A stretch of DNA of 64,000 nt from Mucilaginibacter sp. UR6-1 (GTDB taxonomy: Bacteria > Bacteroidota > Bacteroidia > Sphingobacteriales > Sphingobacteriaceae). The stretch lies in assembly GCF_020880975.1 (NCBI RefSeq), contig NZ_JAJIWP010000008.1, positions 1-64,000 on the forward strand, written 5' to 3'. Made by a program: the position numbers and the translations under genes. The notes beneath the pieces are model-generated. The model saw nothing but the letters and a program-made list of their open reading frames with translations. It was not told the DNA's origin and searched no databases. How positions within the stretch are numbered: the first letter of the stretch is position 1; each line of letters begins with the position of its first letter. Below, piece by piece: positions 26,713 through 35,418 of the stretch.

Positions 26713-27201
26713 TTACATCTTCATGTGGTGATGCCCTTTCATCGCCGTATCGGCTTTTAGGTTGAACGTTTTAAGATAAGTGCCTGATTGTTGTAACAGC
26801 GAGCGGTATAAACTATCCAGCTTAATTACTTTTTGCTTCTCGCCTTCAAAATAAGCCACCGCTTCGGCATTTGATCTGCCATCCTGCTCGGGTTCAAATT
26901 TTTGCATCCATTCGCTCATTCGGTTTCCCGCCAGGGTTAATTCAGTCCTGAGTTTATCAACCTCATGGTGCAGCGCGGCTGTATCCGTTTCGGGCTTTTC
27001 GGTTTTAACGGTAAGCAGGTAAGCCGGCGTTGCAAGGGTATCCAGCTTCATTTTGTTACTCATTAGTTTTTCATCATCGGCCATCAGTTTATCGTGCACG
27101 GTAATTACTTCGTCGCGCACTTGTTTATAGCTTACCTCTTGCTGGCACGCCTGCATCAGCAATGTGCTGAGTACCGGTATTATTATTTTTAAATTTTTCA
27201 T
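26713..27201 (-). CDS. Lipoprotein with helical region and HHHMKM end
   Basis: 162 residues. The lipobox is LMQAC with Cys19. The rest is mostly charged helix, probably coiled coil (for example DEVITVHDKLMADDEKLMSNK and DTAALHHEVDKLRTELT), ending in GHHHMKM. I do not recognise a characterised family. The His/Met-rich end would suit copper binding. It is the last gene of the MbnP/peroxidase/barrel operon, 17 bases after the barrel gene, which supports a role with those proteins in the periplasm. Confidence 0.75.
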   Translation of the reverse strand: MKNLKIIIPVLSTLLMQACQQEVSYKQVRDEVITVHDKLMADDEKLMSNKMKLDTLATPAYLLTVKTEKPETDTAALHHEVDKLRTELTLAGNRMSEWMQKFEPEQDGRSNAEAVAYFEGEKQKVIKLDSLYRSLLQQSGTYLKTFNLKADTAMKGHHHMKM

Positions 27202-27218
27202 GCGTTCTATTTAATTGA

Positions 27219-28139
27219 TCAAAATGCGACAGATAAATGTACCATTAACCTGTTGCCCGCGTTTACACGGTTATTGGCTAATTGCTGTGTGGCTACATCC
27301 TGGTAGTTGGCCCCTGCGGAGTAGCGGCCATAGTTAGCTTCCAGGCCGCCAACTACCGAAAGCACATGCCCGCCCGAAACATCAACCGTATATTTTTTAT
27401 CTTCCACATCCTGCTGCGATGTTTCATAAAGTACACCCGCGTTGGGGGCAACGGTTAGCTTTTTAAAAAAGCGAAACTTATAGTATAGCAGTGCATTGGC
27501 CGTGAATTTATTGCCGTAACGGTAATCGTACTTATTGGCTGTGTTGATCTTGTAATTGGCGTTAACATTTAAGCCCAGATCCATCAGCCGCACATCATAG
27601 GCTGCATTGAGTGTAAAATCGGTACTGGCGGTACCCAACTGAAAGTTGTTGGGCGATTCGCTGCCCGGGGTACGCTCGGTAGGCTCATACTTACCGGTAG
27701 GCGCTTTTATGCCGGCACCCACCCATAACGAGTGTACAATGAGTTGTTCACCAACCATACCGCGCTTGCTCAGCAGGTTGTAATAGCCCATTACGGCAAC
27801 ATCGCCCAGGCCATCCTTATAACCATCGCCGGTTTGTGCCGTACGCTCGTTAAAATTGTAGGGTACAAAGGCCAGTACACGGAATTTTTTACCGATGTTC
27901 CAGCCGCCCCAAACCTCCATGGTTTGGTAAGTTTCGTCGGATGTAAGGGGAGAGCGTTCGCCAAAAGGGCCGAGGTGCGTAACCAGCGTTTTATGCTGAT
28001 AGCGCAGGCCTATAAAGCGCTTGTTATACTCGGGCAGTATGCCTAAGTAATAACTGCCCACGCCGCAGCCGCATATATCGCAGGGCAGCGCCGGGAAACT
28101 AAGCGCGCTTAACAGTATAATGATGATATATTTTTTCAT
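27219..28139 (-). CDS. Outer-membrane barrel-like protein with CDICGCG motif
   Basis: 306 residues. The signal peptide is followed directly by CDICGCG (residues 20-26) and VGSYYLGILPEYNKRFIGLRY, then alternating beta-strands ending in a terminal aromatic (HLSVAF), as in outer-membrane barrels. The cluster of three cysteines at the mature N-terminus is likely to bind metal or to be acylated. Proteins of this kind in Bacteroidota are often annotated as transporters and occur next to MbnP-like genes. The gene is 13 bases after the peroxidase gene. Confidence 0.8.
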   Translation of the reverse strand: MKKYIIIILLSALSFPALPCDICGCGVGSYYLGILPEYNKRFIGLRYQHKTLVTHLGPFGERSPLTSDETYQTMEVWGGWNIGKKFRVLAFVPYNFNERTAQTGDGYKDGLGDVAVMGYYNLLSKRGMVGEQLIVHSLWVGAGIKAPTGKYEPTERTPGSESPNNFQLGTASTDFTLNAAYDVRLMDLGLNVNANYKINTANKYDYRYGNKFTANALLYYKFRFFKKLTVAPNAGVLYETSQQDVEDKKYTVDVSGGHVLSVVGGLEANYGRYSAGANYQDVATQQLANNRVNAGNRLMVHLSVAF

Positions 28140-28152
28140 ATAAATCTTTCTT

Positions 28153-29205
28153 TTATTGTTCTGACAGGTCCTTGCGGTTTATAAAATCCACATCGTCCAG
28201 CGTTTTCAGGAATGCCGTTAGTTTGCCGCGCTCGTCTGTTGAAAGGGCGATGCCACGGTTGCCGTCAGCCTGCTGCAACAGGGGGTCGAGATTTGGCGTT
28301 GCCTGCACCTCGCCGGTATAATGGTCAAACACGCCGTTCAAGGTCAGAAAACGGCCATCGTGCATGTAGGGGGCGGTATAGGTAAGGTTGCGTAAACTCG
28401 GCACCTTAAACTTATAACGGTCCGTTGCCTGTAACGTGGCGTTATATAAACCCTGGTCATTAACCGGACTTGGCGCGAGGCCGTTATTGCGAAATGAGCC
28501 ATCGGTAAACAGGGGTTCGCTGTGGCAACTTGCGCATTTGGCTTTAAAAAGTTCGTAGCCAGCCTGTTCATCGGCAGTAAAACTCATACCGTCCTCCTTG
28601 CGCATCACCTTATCATACTTTGAGTTAGCGCTGATGCACATCACCATAAATTGCGACAATGCCTTCATAAACCGTGCGGTAGTAATCTCCTCCGTACCGA
28701 AAGCTGCCTTGAACAAGGCAGGATATTTATTTACCAGGCGTAGTTTCGCCATTACATTTTCCACGCTCTCGTCCATCTCCTCATGCGTGGTAATGGGTGC
28801 TATGGGTTGCAGGTCGAGATCGAAGATACCGCCGCCCCACATAAAGGCCTTGTTCCAGGCCAGGTTCATGATGGGTGGCGAGTTACGTGTACCCAGCCTG
28901 TCATCAATACCATGGCTTACATCGTGCCCATGCTGTGTAAATGCCGATGATTGTATGTGGCATGATCCGCATGAAATGGTATTGTTGCGCGATAGCCGGG
29001 GCTCATAAAACAGGGTGCGGCCTAATATAAATCCGGCTTCGGTAACCGGGTTATTGGCCAGCTTGTACTCAGGTTCCGGAAAATTCCCGGGCTTTTTAAA
29101 GCCCAGGAATTCATTAACGGTATCTTTTATCGCGTCTTCTTTTTTACAGGCATAAAGCATCACCCCGAAACACAGCAGCACTATCCATAATGCTCTTTTT
29201 TTCAT
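28153..29205 (-). CDS. Di-haem cytochrome c peroxidase family protein (MauG/MbnH-like)
   Basis: 350 residues. The lipobox is LYAC with Cys20, so it is a lipoprotein. Two c-type haem sites are visible: CGSCH at 79-83 and CASCH at 224-228, plus the conserved HGxDDRLGTRNSPPIMNLAW segment between them. The family includes bacterial cytochrome c peroxidases, MauG and MbnH. Because the preceding gene encodes an MbnP-like protein, the MbnH role (oxidising a Trp of MbnP) is the best guess, but a peroxide-removing role cannot be excluded. It starts eight bases after the mbnP-like gene. Confidence 0.9.
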   Translation of the reverse strand: MKKRALWIVLLCFGVMLYACKKEDAIKDTVNEFLGFKKPGNFPEPEYKLANNPVTEAGFILGRTLFYEPRLSRNNTISCGSCHIQSSAFTQHGHDVSHGIDDRLGTRNSPPIMNLAWNKAFMWGGGIFDLDLQPIAPITTHEEMDESVENVMAKLRLVNKYPALFKAAFGTEEITTARFMKALSQFMVMCISANSKYDKVMRKEDGMSFTADEQAGYELFKAKCASCHSEPLFTDGSFRNNGLAPSPVNDQGLYNATLQATDRYKFKVPSLRNLTYTAPYMHDGRFLTLNGVFDHYTGEVQATPNLDPLLQQADGNRGIALSTDERGKLTAFLKTLDDVDFINRKDLSEQ

Positions 29206-29213
29206 GGCGATGC

Positions 29214-30044
29214 TTAGTTTTCGGTATGGTCATGCTTAAACATACCGGCAAAATTACCGGCAATGCTGGTGCTGAAATCGCCAAACATTACGCTTGGGTG
29301 CGCCGCTATACTAAAGCTGTTGGTGCCGTTAAATACCTTAACCAGGTCAACCAGCATATGTATATTGCTCTCGCGATCTTTACGTACGCGGGCTATACCT
29401 CCGGTAGTCAGGTCAACCGTAACGGTTTTAATATTGTTGATGGTTGGTGCCGAGTAACCGCCAAAACCACCAATGTGATATTTGAACTGCTTTTTGCCGG
29501 TTGGGTCGCCATTAGTATCGTTTGAGATAACATCCGAGTTGCCCTCCATCTTAAAAAAGATGTAGCCGGAGTTCCAGCCCCAGTACATGCCATCCTCCAT
29601 GCTGCCTGATGGATCGAGCACGCCGGTGCGTTTACTGATATCCATGGTGCTGCGCAAACTGTCAACACCTACGGTAAAGGTAAGTTTGGTATAATCTCCC
29701 TCGGGCACTTTTACTGTGGCAAAACGGGTGGCTTTGTCGGCACCGTTAATTAAAAAATAGCTGCTGTCCTGGTTTACGGTATAGGTAGTACCATCGGCCT
29801 TACTCACCTTAATGTTGCTGATAAAGTATTGCACTTTAGAGATGGTAAACTTTTCGCCCGCGGCGTTGGTGTAAGGGCTTGCTGTATTGTTGAGCACCAG
29901 TGTACGCTCACCTACTATGTTATCAAACTCTACCGAAAGTGTGGCAAGGTTGTTTTCGTTATAGTCAGGTTCAATGTTATCATTGTTTTTGCTGCAAGAG
30001 GCAAATATGGCCATTGCGGCCACTGCGAATAAAATTTTTTTCAT
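29214..30044 (-). CDS. MbnP-like lipoprotein
   Basis: 276 residues from the ATG at 30044; the longer frame up to 30092 would put 16 residues before a good signal peptide. Lipobox FASC with Cys17. The beta-rich body has LSVEFDNIVGERTLVLN, KFTISKVQYFISNIKV, and the conserved DGMYWGWNSGYIFFKMEG with Trp155 and Trp157. In MbnP of methanotrophs a Trp is converted to kynurenine by MbnH and the protein binds copper. The match in family and in partner gene supports a similar pair here; metal identity is inference. First of four tightly packed genes. Confidence 0.88.
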   Translation of the reverse strand: MKKILFAVAAMAIFASCSKNNDNIEPDYNENNLATLSVEFDNIVGERTLVLNNTASPYTNAAGEKFTISKVQYFISNIKVSKADGTTYTVNQDSSYFLINGADKATRFATVKVPEGDYTKLTFTVGVDSLRSTMDISKRTGVLDPSGSMEDGMYWGWNSGYIFFKMEGNSDVISNDTNGDPTGKKQFKYHIGGFGGYSAPTINNIKTVTVDLTTGGIARVRKDRESNIHMLVDLVKVFNGTNSFSIAAHPSVMFGDFSTSIAGNFAGMFKHDHTEN

Positions 30045-30223
30045 GGAATATATAAATAGCCCTGGCGCAGGCATATAAGCCCCGCCATTCAATTAAAAAT
30101 GTTGATTGTTTAATGCACGAAATAATGCGCTATGTACACGGCTGGGCAAACGTAGGTTAGCACCTCCGGCATGTAGCTTGCCTTGTAAATCCTTTACACA
30201 GGAATTCAATGGCTTAAAACAGA

Positions 30224-30598
30224 TCAGGCTATTTTAGGGGGCTGGAAAATAGATAACGGCCTGTCAACCGTACCGGGGGGCGGCAGGTGTGGAAATGCTT
30301 TGCGTTGAACAGGTTTTTTTAGCAGTGAGAACAAAGCAGGTGATGCAGGCAGCGCTTCCTGGTATTGGTTACGCTTGTCTTCGCGTTCCTGTTTTTTTTC
30401 TTTTTCCTCGGCCTGTTTCAGCTTTTTCATGAGGTAACAGCGGCCGTTACAGTTCATCCAGGGGCGTGCTTTGTTCTCGCACAGGGTGGATGCTATGTAA
30501 TTTTGATTTACCTGAAAACCGGCATACACAAAAAACCTGGAGAAGTTGGAACTTACCAAGGCAATGAGCAGCATTATGGCCAAACACCGGTTTAACAT
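30224..30598 (-). CDS. Small membrane-anchored protein with conserved cysteines
   Basis: 124 residues. An N-terminal hydrophobic helix (about 5-17) is followed by NYIASTLCENKARPWMNCNG and RCYLMKKL, with Cys40, Cys50 and Cys54. A highly charged helix (KLKQAEEKEKKQEREDKR) and a Pro-rich end follow. The CxxxCYL-like cluster could bind metal. I do not know a named family, although similar short proteins occur near metal-uptake genes in Bacteroidota. It is 179 bases before the MbnP-like gene on the same strand. Confidence 0.7.
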   Translation of the reverse strand: MLNRCLAIMLLIALVSSNFSRFFVYAGFQVNQNYIASTLCENKARPWMNCNGRCYLMKKLKQAEEKEKKQEREDKRNQYQEALPASPALFSLLKKPVQRKAFPHLPPPGTVDRPLSIFQPPKIA

Positions 30599-30877
30599 TG
30601 CCGCAAAGGTAGGTATAAAGCATTTATGAAAACAAGTTGAATATGCAAATTGCTGAGTATATTGTTTATGGCGAGAAAGCTAAAAAGCTTATTAAAAACT
30701 ACCGGCGTATTTTTTGCTGCATTTTGGTTGCTTATTAGCCAACGTAGAGGCCTGCAGCATTGACTTAGATTAGAGCTATATATTGGCCGTTATAACTAAT
30801 TAAATAAGGCGGACTATCTATCTGCACTGTTTGCAGCACTTAGTGCTTATTATAGTTTATATTCAATATTACCTATA

Positions 30878-31555
30878 TCAATTTACAACAAATTTATAGC
30901 CGGTGCCATAAATAGTCTTGATATAGTCATGGCCTTTACCACGGTTTAGTTTTTTACGGAGATTAGTTAAGTGCACATACACGGCATCAAATGAATCAAT
31001 TTGATCGGCATGGTCTCCCCATATATATTCGGCAATGGCCAACTTGTTAAGCACTTTGTTACGGTTAGCCACAAAGTATGCCAGTAGCTGATACTCTTTA
31101 GGCGTAAGCTCAATTTCGCGATTGTGGTACGTGAGCTTTTTTTGCTGGGTATCAATGGCAAAATCATCAAACCGGATATGTTTGGCTCCTCTAAAAACCC
31201 GGCGCCTGTAAAGTGCTTTTACACGTGCGTAAAGTTCTTCAATAACAGGCGGTTTTACCAGGTAGTCGTCGGCACCAAGCTCAAAACACTCCAGCTTTTC
31301 CGGTAATGATTGGCGCATTGTTGAAACGATGATACCTGTTCCTGCATCTTTATTAGTAATTTGAGTTATGAGTTGTATTCCCCGGCCGTTGTTTATATCA
31401 GTGTCTAAAATAACAATGTCATACAGGTAGGCATCAATTTTTCTCGAAGCGGCGTTGTAATCGGTAGCATGCTCACAAATAAAGCCTTTGTTCACAAAAA
31501 AACCGGCCATCCTTCTGGCCGGTAGTAACTCACTATCAACAATAAGTATCTTCAT
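30878..31555 (-). CDS. Orphan OmpR-family response regulator with altered acidic pocket
   Basis: 225 residues: receiver domain (1-115) and winged-helix DNA-binding domain (about 130-225) ending YIKTIYGTGYKFVVN. The phosphorylation Asp is Asp51 in VILDTDIN and the Lys of VKPP is kept. The acidic pair is Asp7-Ser8 rather than Glu/Asp-Asp, so one Mg2+-binding acid is missing. The C-terminal domain closely matches the regulator at 37798 (AEYIWGDHADQIDSFDAVYVHLTNLRKKLN). No histidine kinase is adjacent. It lies downstream of the FecA-like receptor gene on the same strand and probably arose from the regulator pair at the other end of this locus. Confidence 0.92.
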   Translation of the reverse strand: MKILIVDSELLPARRMAGFFVNKGFICEHATDYNAASRKIDAYLYDIVILDTDINNGRGIQLITQITNKDAGTGIIVSTMRQSLPEKLECFELGADDYLVKPPVIEELYARVKALYRRRVFRGAKHIRFDDFAIDTQQKKLTYHNREIELTPKEYQLLAYFVANRNKVLNKLAIAEYIWGDHADQIDSFDAVYVHLTNLRKKLNRGKGHDYIKTIYGTGYKFVVN

Positions 31556-31633
31556 ATAGGCTAACAGGAAGCATGCCTCCTATAAACCGTACGACAGATT
31601 TTTATACATGGTTGCCTTGCTACATTATTTTTG

Positions 31634-34057
31634 TTAATATTTGAATTGCAGGGTCAGGTAATATCCTCTTGGGTCAGACGGTAAAATGCCCGGGCCGGGG
31701 TAACCATCGGCACGGCGTGTAAAATACTTTTTATTGGCAAGGTTATTTACGCTTCCCGAAAGCTTGAACCATCTCCAGGTATAACTCGCGCTGAGGTCCA
31801 TTACCTGGTAGGCGGGTACAATGCCATCAATAGCGCGCGGTGAAAACTCGGCATTTGTCGCGTCGGAATATTGCTTGCCGACATGCGAAAATTGGTAAGT
31901 AATATCAAACCTCTCGTTACCAAATGACAATCCGGTGCGAAAAAGTACCGGCGGCACAAATTCCACTAAATTATCTTTATGTACAGAAGCATCCAGGCTG
32001 TTTATGTAGCGGGCATCTATCAGGGCAAAATTGGTGTATATGGATAGTCTGTACTTGCTTGCGCCCTGGGTAACAGCTTTTAAAATATCCGCCTCAATTA
32101 AACTTTCAAAACCGATGTTCCTGCTGTCGCCGATGTTTTTACGCAGGCGATAGGTTTCAAGCCCATCCGGGCTTTTGGTATTAACTGAGCCAATGCGCCG
32201 ATTATATTTAAGGTAGAATACGCTAAGGTCATACCGCATCCATTCGCCTATTGTACCACGTATGCCCGCGTCAGCGGTGTAGCCTTTTTCGTCGGTAAGT
32301 AATGAGTCAACTCTTGCATTCGGGTTGATCACCCTGATATCATTAAAGTTTACACTGCGGTAGTTTTGCGAGATGTTAGCATACACCTCCATACCGTTAA
32401 CCGGCTTGTAAGATGTACCCAGGCCGAAGAAAACAAAAGAGCGGTTATTGGTTTTATGCTCGGGCCGCTGTATGTAGTAAAAATCATCATAAGGGCTTGA
32501 GCGTACGGTATAATAACCATCGGCTTTGGTTGAAATATATTCGAAACGGGCACCCGGTGTTACACTCCATTTTTCTGTGAGTTGAAAAATATTCTCGGTA
32601 AACAACGCCACGTTGGTACCCGGGAAACGATAACCCGAACCGCTGGGAAAATCGCCTGTATAATTAAACGTTGGGCCGCTGCCGTCATCGGCATTGCCCT
32701 GGTTACGCAGCGTTAAACCTTTATACACCCGCGCACCAAGCAAAAAAGTGCTTACCTGTTTGCCGGCCAGTTTGTACTGGTGCAGTAAGCGTAACTCTGA
32801 GCCATAATTTTTAAAAGTATCGTCAAGCAGATCGCGCGGGCCGCCCGGATCGGGCCTGTCTATATAATTTAATATACCCAGCGCCTCTCTGCCGCCCCGT
32901 AAATTATAGGTACGCCAGTTAATTTTTGTGCTTTGGTTAAGCTGATAGTCAAAGGTGATATTAGCAAGGTTCCAATTCACTTTAAACCAGTTGCGTGAAC
33001 GGACTGACTGTGATGGATCAACTGCAAAATCAGCATCGGTTAAACCGCCGGCCAGTTGGGCCAGGTAATTCATAAAGGTATATTCGCCGGTTACTTTTAG
33101 TTTGGGTGTTAGCTGGTAATCGAGATGTATATATGCGCCGTGCTGGTCGAAATGACTGTTTGGCCGCCAGCCGTCGCCGCGTTTGTATTGATAGTAGGCA
33201 TAGTAATTTAGTTTTTTAACCGTTCCGCCTACGCTGTTAAACGTGTTAAAGAAGCCGAACGAACCTGCCGTTTGTCTGCTGGTAAATTCAAATGCCTTGT
33301 TTGCCGGGCCTTTTTTTAGTTGGAAATTAATGAGGCCGCCAAATTGTGTGCCGTACTGCAGGCTTGCCGCTCCACGGATGATCTCGATACGCTCCAGCGC
33401 TTCGGCAGGCGGCGTGTAATAACTTTCGGGATAGCCCAGCGCGTCGGCGCTTATATCGTAACCATTTTGCCGGGTATTGAAGTTTGATACACGGCTTGGG
33501 TTTAAGCCACGCCCGCCAATGCCTAATTGCAGGCCTCCGCCATCATATTCAATAATGTTTATACCTGCTACCCGGCTGTATATTTGGCGGGTATTATTTG
33601 TTGCCAGGTTGACATTAAGATTGCCCACATTTATTACCTCTGTTTTTTTACCGGCATAAATGGCTGTTCCTTCAACCTGCCGTAAATTGCCCGATGCCAT
33701 ACGCTGGCTGCTGTCGTTAACGCTTACCTCGTTCAGCAATTTACTATCAGCGTTTGACAGGCTGATGTTTAAGGTGATATCTTTATATACCTTGATGTTT
33801 TCATGATATTCTTTTGCGCCAATGTATTTAATAACAAGCTCATAACTGCCGGCAGCTACACCTTTAAATTCAAAGTAGCCACGCTCATTTACTGAAGTAG
33901 TGCGGTTGGCAGGGTTTAATGTAATGGCAGCACTCGCCGCAACTTCACCGTTTTGTTTTACGATGCCGTTAATCGTAAAATCTTGTGCAAATGCGTAATA
34001 GCAATTAACGTTCAGTAGTATAAAAAGAAGTGTTTTTGACAAAAGCTTATTTTTCAT
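31634..34057 (-). CDS. TonB-dependent receptor, FecA-like
   Basis: 807 residues. The signal peptide ends YAFAQ, followed by a carboxypeptidase-regulatory-like domain (about 28-105). The plug domain includes NVNLATNNTRQIYSRVAGINIIEYDGG and PPAEALERIEIIRGAASLQYGTQFGGLINF, which is typical of FecA-type iron receptors. A 22-strand barrel follows, ending GYYLTLQFKY. It imports a ferric complex or another large ligand with TonB energy. Its start overlaps the stop of the HTTM gene by four bases, so it is the last gene of an operon with DUF4856, imelysin and HTTM genes, which favours iron. Confidence 0.93.
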   Translation of the reverse strand: MKNKLLSKTLLFILLNVNCYYAFAQDFTINGIVKQNGEVAASAAITLNPANRTTSVNERGYFEFKGVAAGSYELVIKYIGAKEYHENIKVYKDITLNISLSNADSKLLNEVSVNDSSQRMASGNLRQVEGTAIYAGKKTEVINVGNLNVNLATNNTRQIYSRVAGINIIEYDGGGLQLGIGGRGLNPSRVSNFNTRQNGYDISADALGYPESYYTPPAEALERIEIIRGAASLQYGTQFGGLINFQLKKGPANKAFEFTSRQTAGSFGFFNTFNSVGGTVKKLNYYAYYQYKRGDGWRPNSHFDQHGAYIHLDYQLTPKLKVTGEYTFMNYLAQLAGGLTDADFAVDPSQSVRSRNWFKVNWNLANITFDYQLNQSTKINWRTYNLRGGREALGILNYIDRPDPGGPRDLLDDTFKNYGSELRLLHQYKLAGKQVSTFLLGARVYKGLTLRNQGNADDGSGPTFNYTGDFPSGSGYRFPGTNVALFTENIFQLTEKWSVTPGARFEYISTKADGYYTVRSSPYDDFYYIQRPEHKTNNRSFVFFGLGTSYKPVNGMEVYANISQNYRSVNFNDIRVINPNARVDSLLTDEKGYTADAGIRGTIGEWMRYDLSVFYLKYNRRIGSVNTKSPDGLETYRLRKNIGDSRNIGFESLIEADILKAVTQGASKYRLSIYTNFALIDARYINSLDASVHKDNLVEFVPPVLFRTGLSFGNERFDITYQFSHVGKQYSDATNAEFSPRAIDGIVPAYQVMDLSASYTWRWFKLSGSVNNLANKKYFTRRADGYPGPGILPSDPRGYYLTLQFKY

Positions 34058-35406
34058 TTTTTAACATAGGGTAATATCCAGTTGTAGTGCTGCCAGCTTA
34101 GCGGCTGCCTGGATAAATCAATAGTAGTATCGGTAAAAAGGGTTGAGCGGCGGCCGTTAAGGGCTACATAACATTCAGCATAAACTGCCGGTTTTTTTAT
34201 GCCGCGTTGCGCGTAAACTCCGGCAAGGTAATGGGCATAACGCAGCATCATATCGGGCTGTGTGCTCATCATTTTTTCTTGCAGGGGTGTTAAAAATTCG
34301 GCATTATTTACCTCATAGGCTTTTTTTGTAGATGGTTCCTTTACATAAAAAAAGGTATTGCCTGATTTTTCCATCAGCATAACCCGCCACGAAAAGCGGT
34401 ATCCTTCTTCATACCAAAATAAATTGCCCGGGTAAAGCAAAAACCGCAGGGGAACAACAACCTGCAATGTAAAATATACTATGGCAGCACCGGTTAAAAC
34501 ACTTTTTAAACGGACCGGAACATGGTAGCTATTAAAGGTGCTGGCTGGTAAAAAGCTTGTATTGCCAATGCGGTTAAGCAGCCTTTGCTGCAAAGCCGAA
34601 CTAAAGAAGGCAAAGCTGCAAATTATCATCACATAAGGAAACATGCCTATACCCGGGAAAAACAAGGCGGTTGCCAGGTGAAATCCTAAAACAAATACAT
34701 AAGCTACAGGTCGGGTACGATAGTTTGTTAAGAAAAAAGCTATCAGGAGATCATACACCGCGCCAAACCAGCTAAAAAAGTAGGCCACCCAGCTTTGATA
34801 CATCAGGTTGCCTATAACAGGCAGGTGGCTTTTGGCAGGCAGCCACAGTTTCATGGGCATGGCGTTCAGCAGCCAGTCGGCATTAAGTTTTGCCAATCCG
34901 GCAAAAAAGTAGATGATACCTATTTGCAGCCTTATAGCGCCTATCGCCCACAAGGGTACATAAGCTTTTTTAATACTTGGCCACAGTTTTACATCAACCG
35001 AAAAATACCTGTTGGCGGGCAGAAAAATCATCAGCAAAGCCGTAAGGCTGATGAAGTAATAATGGTTAAGATAGTTGGTAACATCAATAAGCTCGATGTA
35101 AGTAAATGATAAAAAGAACAGTACGGCCGCAATACGATAAAACAGTCCGGTGGCAATAAGTAATGCTGATACGCCTACGCATAAGAACAGCAGGTGCATA
35201 CCCGTATCGCCAAGCGGGCGTACCCATTCAAAACCCCAGTAGGTAAAGTAAAACTTTGGTTTAACGTACAGGTCGGTTATCCAGCCGTTAAGCCAGAAAC
35301 GTAATGTCCCGGCCAGCATCATCAAGCCAAAAAGCACCCTGAATATTACCAGTGGTGCAATGGATACAGGGCGTTGAAAACGGGTGAAAAAACTGATAAG
35401 CGGCAT
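34054..35406 (-). CDS. HTTM domain membrane protein (vitamin K-dependent carboxylase-like)
   Basis: 450 residues. About six to eight membrane helices lie in the first 300 residues, with family segments APLVIFRVLFGLMML, SFTYIELIDVTNYLNHYYFIS and IGIIYFFAGLAKLNADWLL. This fits the HTTM family, related to the membrane part of gamma-glutamyl carboxylase. A soluble C-terminal part follows, starting near FWYEEGYRFSWRVMLMEKSGN. Bacterial members are mostly uncharacterised. Position between imelysin (12 bases upstream) and the FecA-like receptor (overlapping) suggests a part in iron uptake. Confidence 0.88.
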   Translation of the reverse strand: MPLISFFTRFQRPVSIAPLVIFRVLFGLMMLAGTLRFWLNGWITDLYVKPKFYFTYWGFEWVRPLGDTGMHLLFLCVGVSALLIATGLFYRIAAVLFFLSFTYIELIDVTNYLNHYYFISLTALLMIFLPANRYFSVDVKLWPSIKKAYVPLWAIGAIRLQIGIIYFFAGLAKLNADWLLNAMPMKLWLPAKSHLPVIGNLMYQSWVAYFFSWFGAVYDLLIAFFLTNYRTRPVAYVFVLGFHLATALFFPGIGMFPYVMIICSFAFFSSALQQRLLNRIGNTSFLPASTFNSYHVPVRLKSVLTGAAIVYFTLQVVVPLRFLLYPGNLFWYEEGYRFSWRVMLMEKSGNTFFYVKEPSTKKAYEVNNAEFLTPLQEKMMSTQPDMMLRYAHYLAGVYAQRGIKKPAVYAECYVALNGRRSTLFTDTTIDLSRQPLSWQHYNWILPYVKK

Positions 35407-35418
35407 TATGTTTAATGT

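Noticed and set aside
30860..30882. ATTACCTATATCAA near the end of the orphan regulator as another FNR-type box
   Set aside because: Only the right half-site matches and no promoter or gene start lies at the proper distance.
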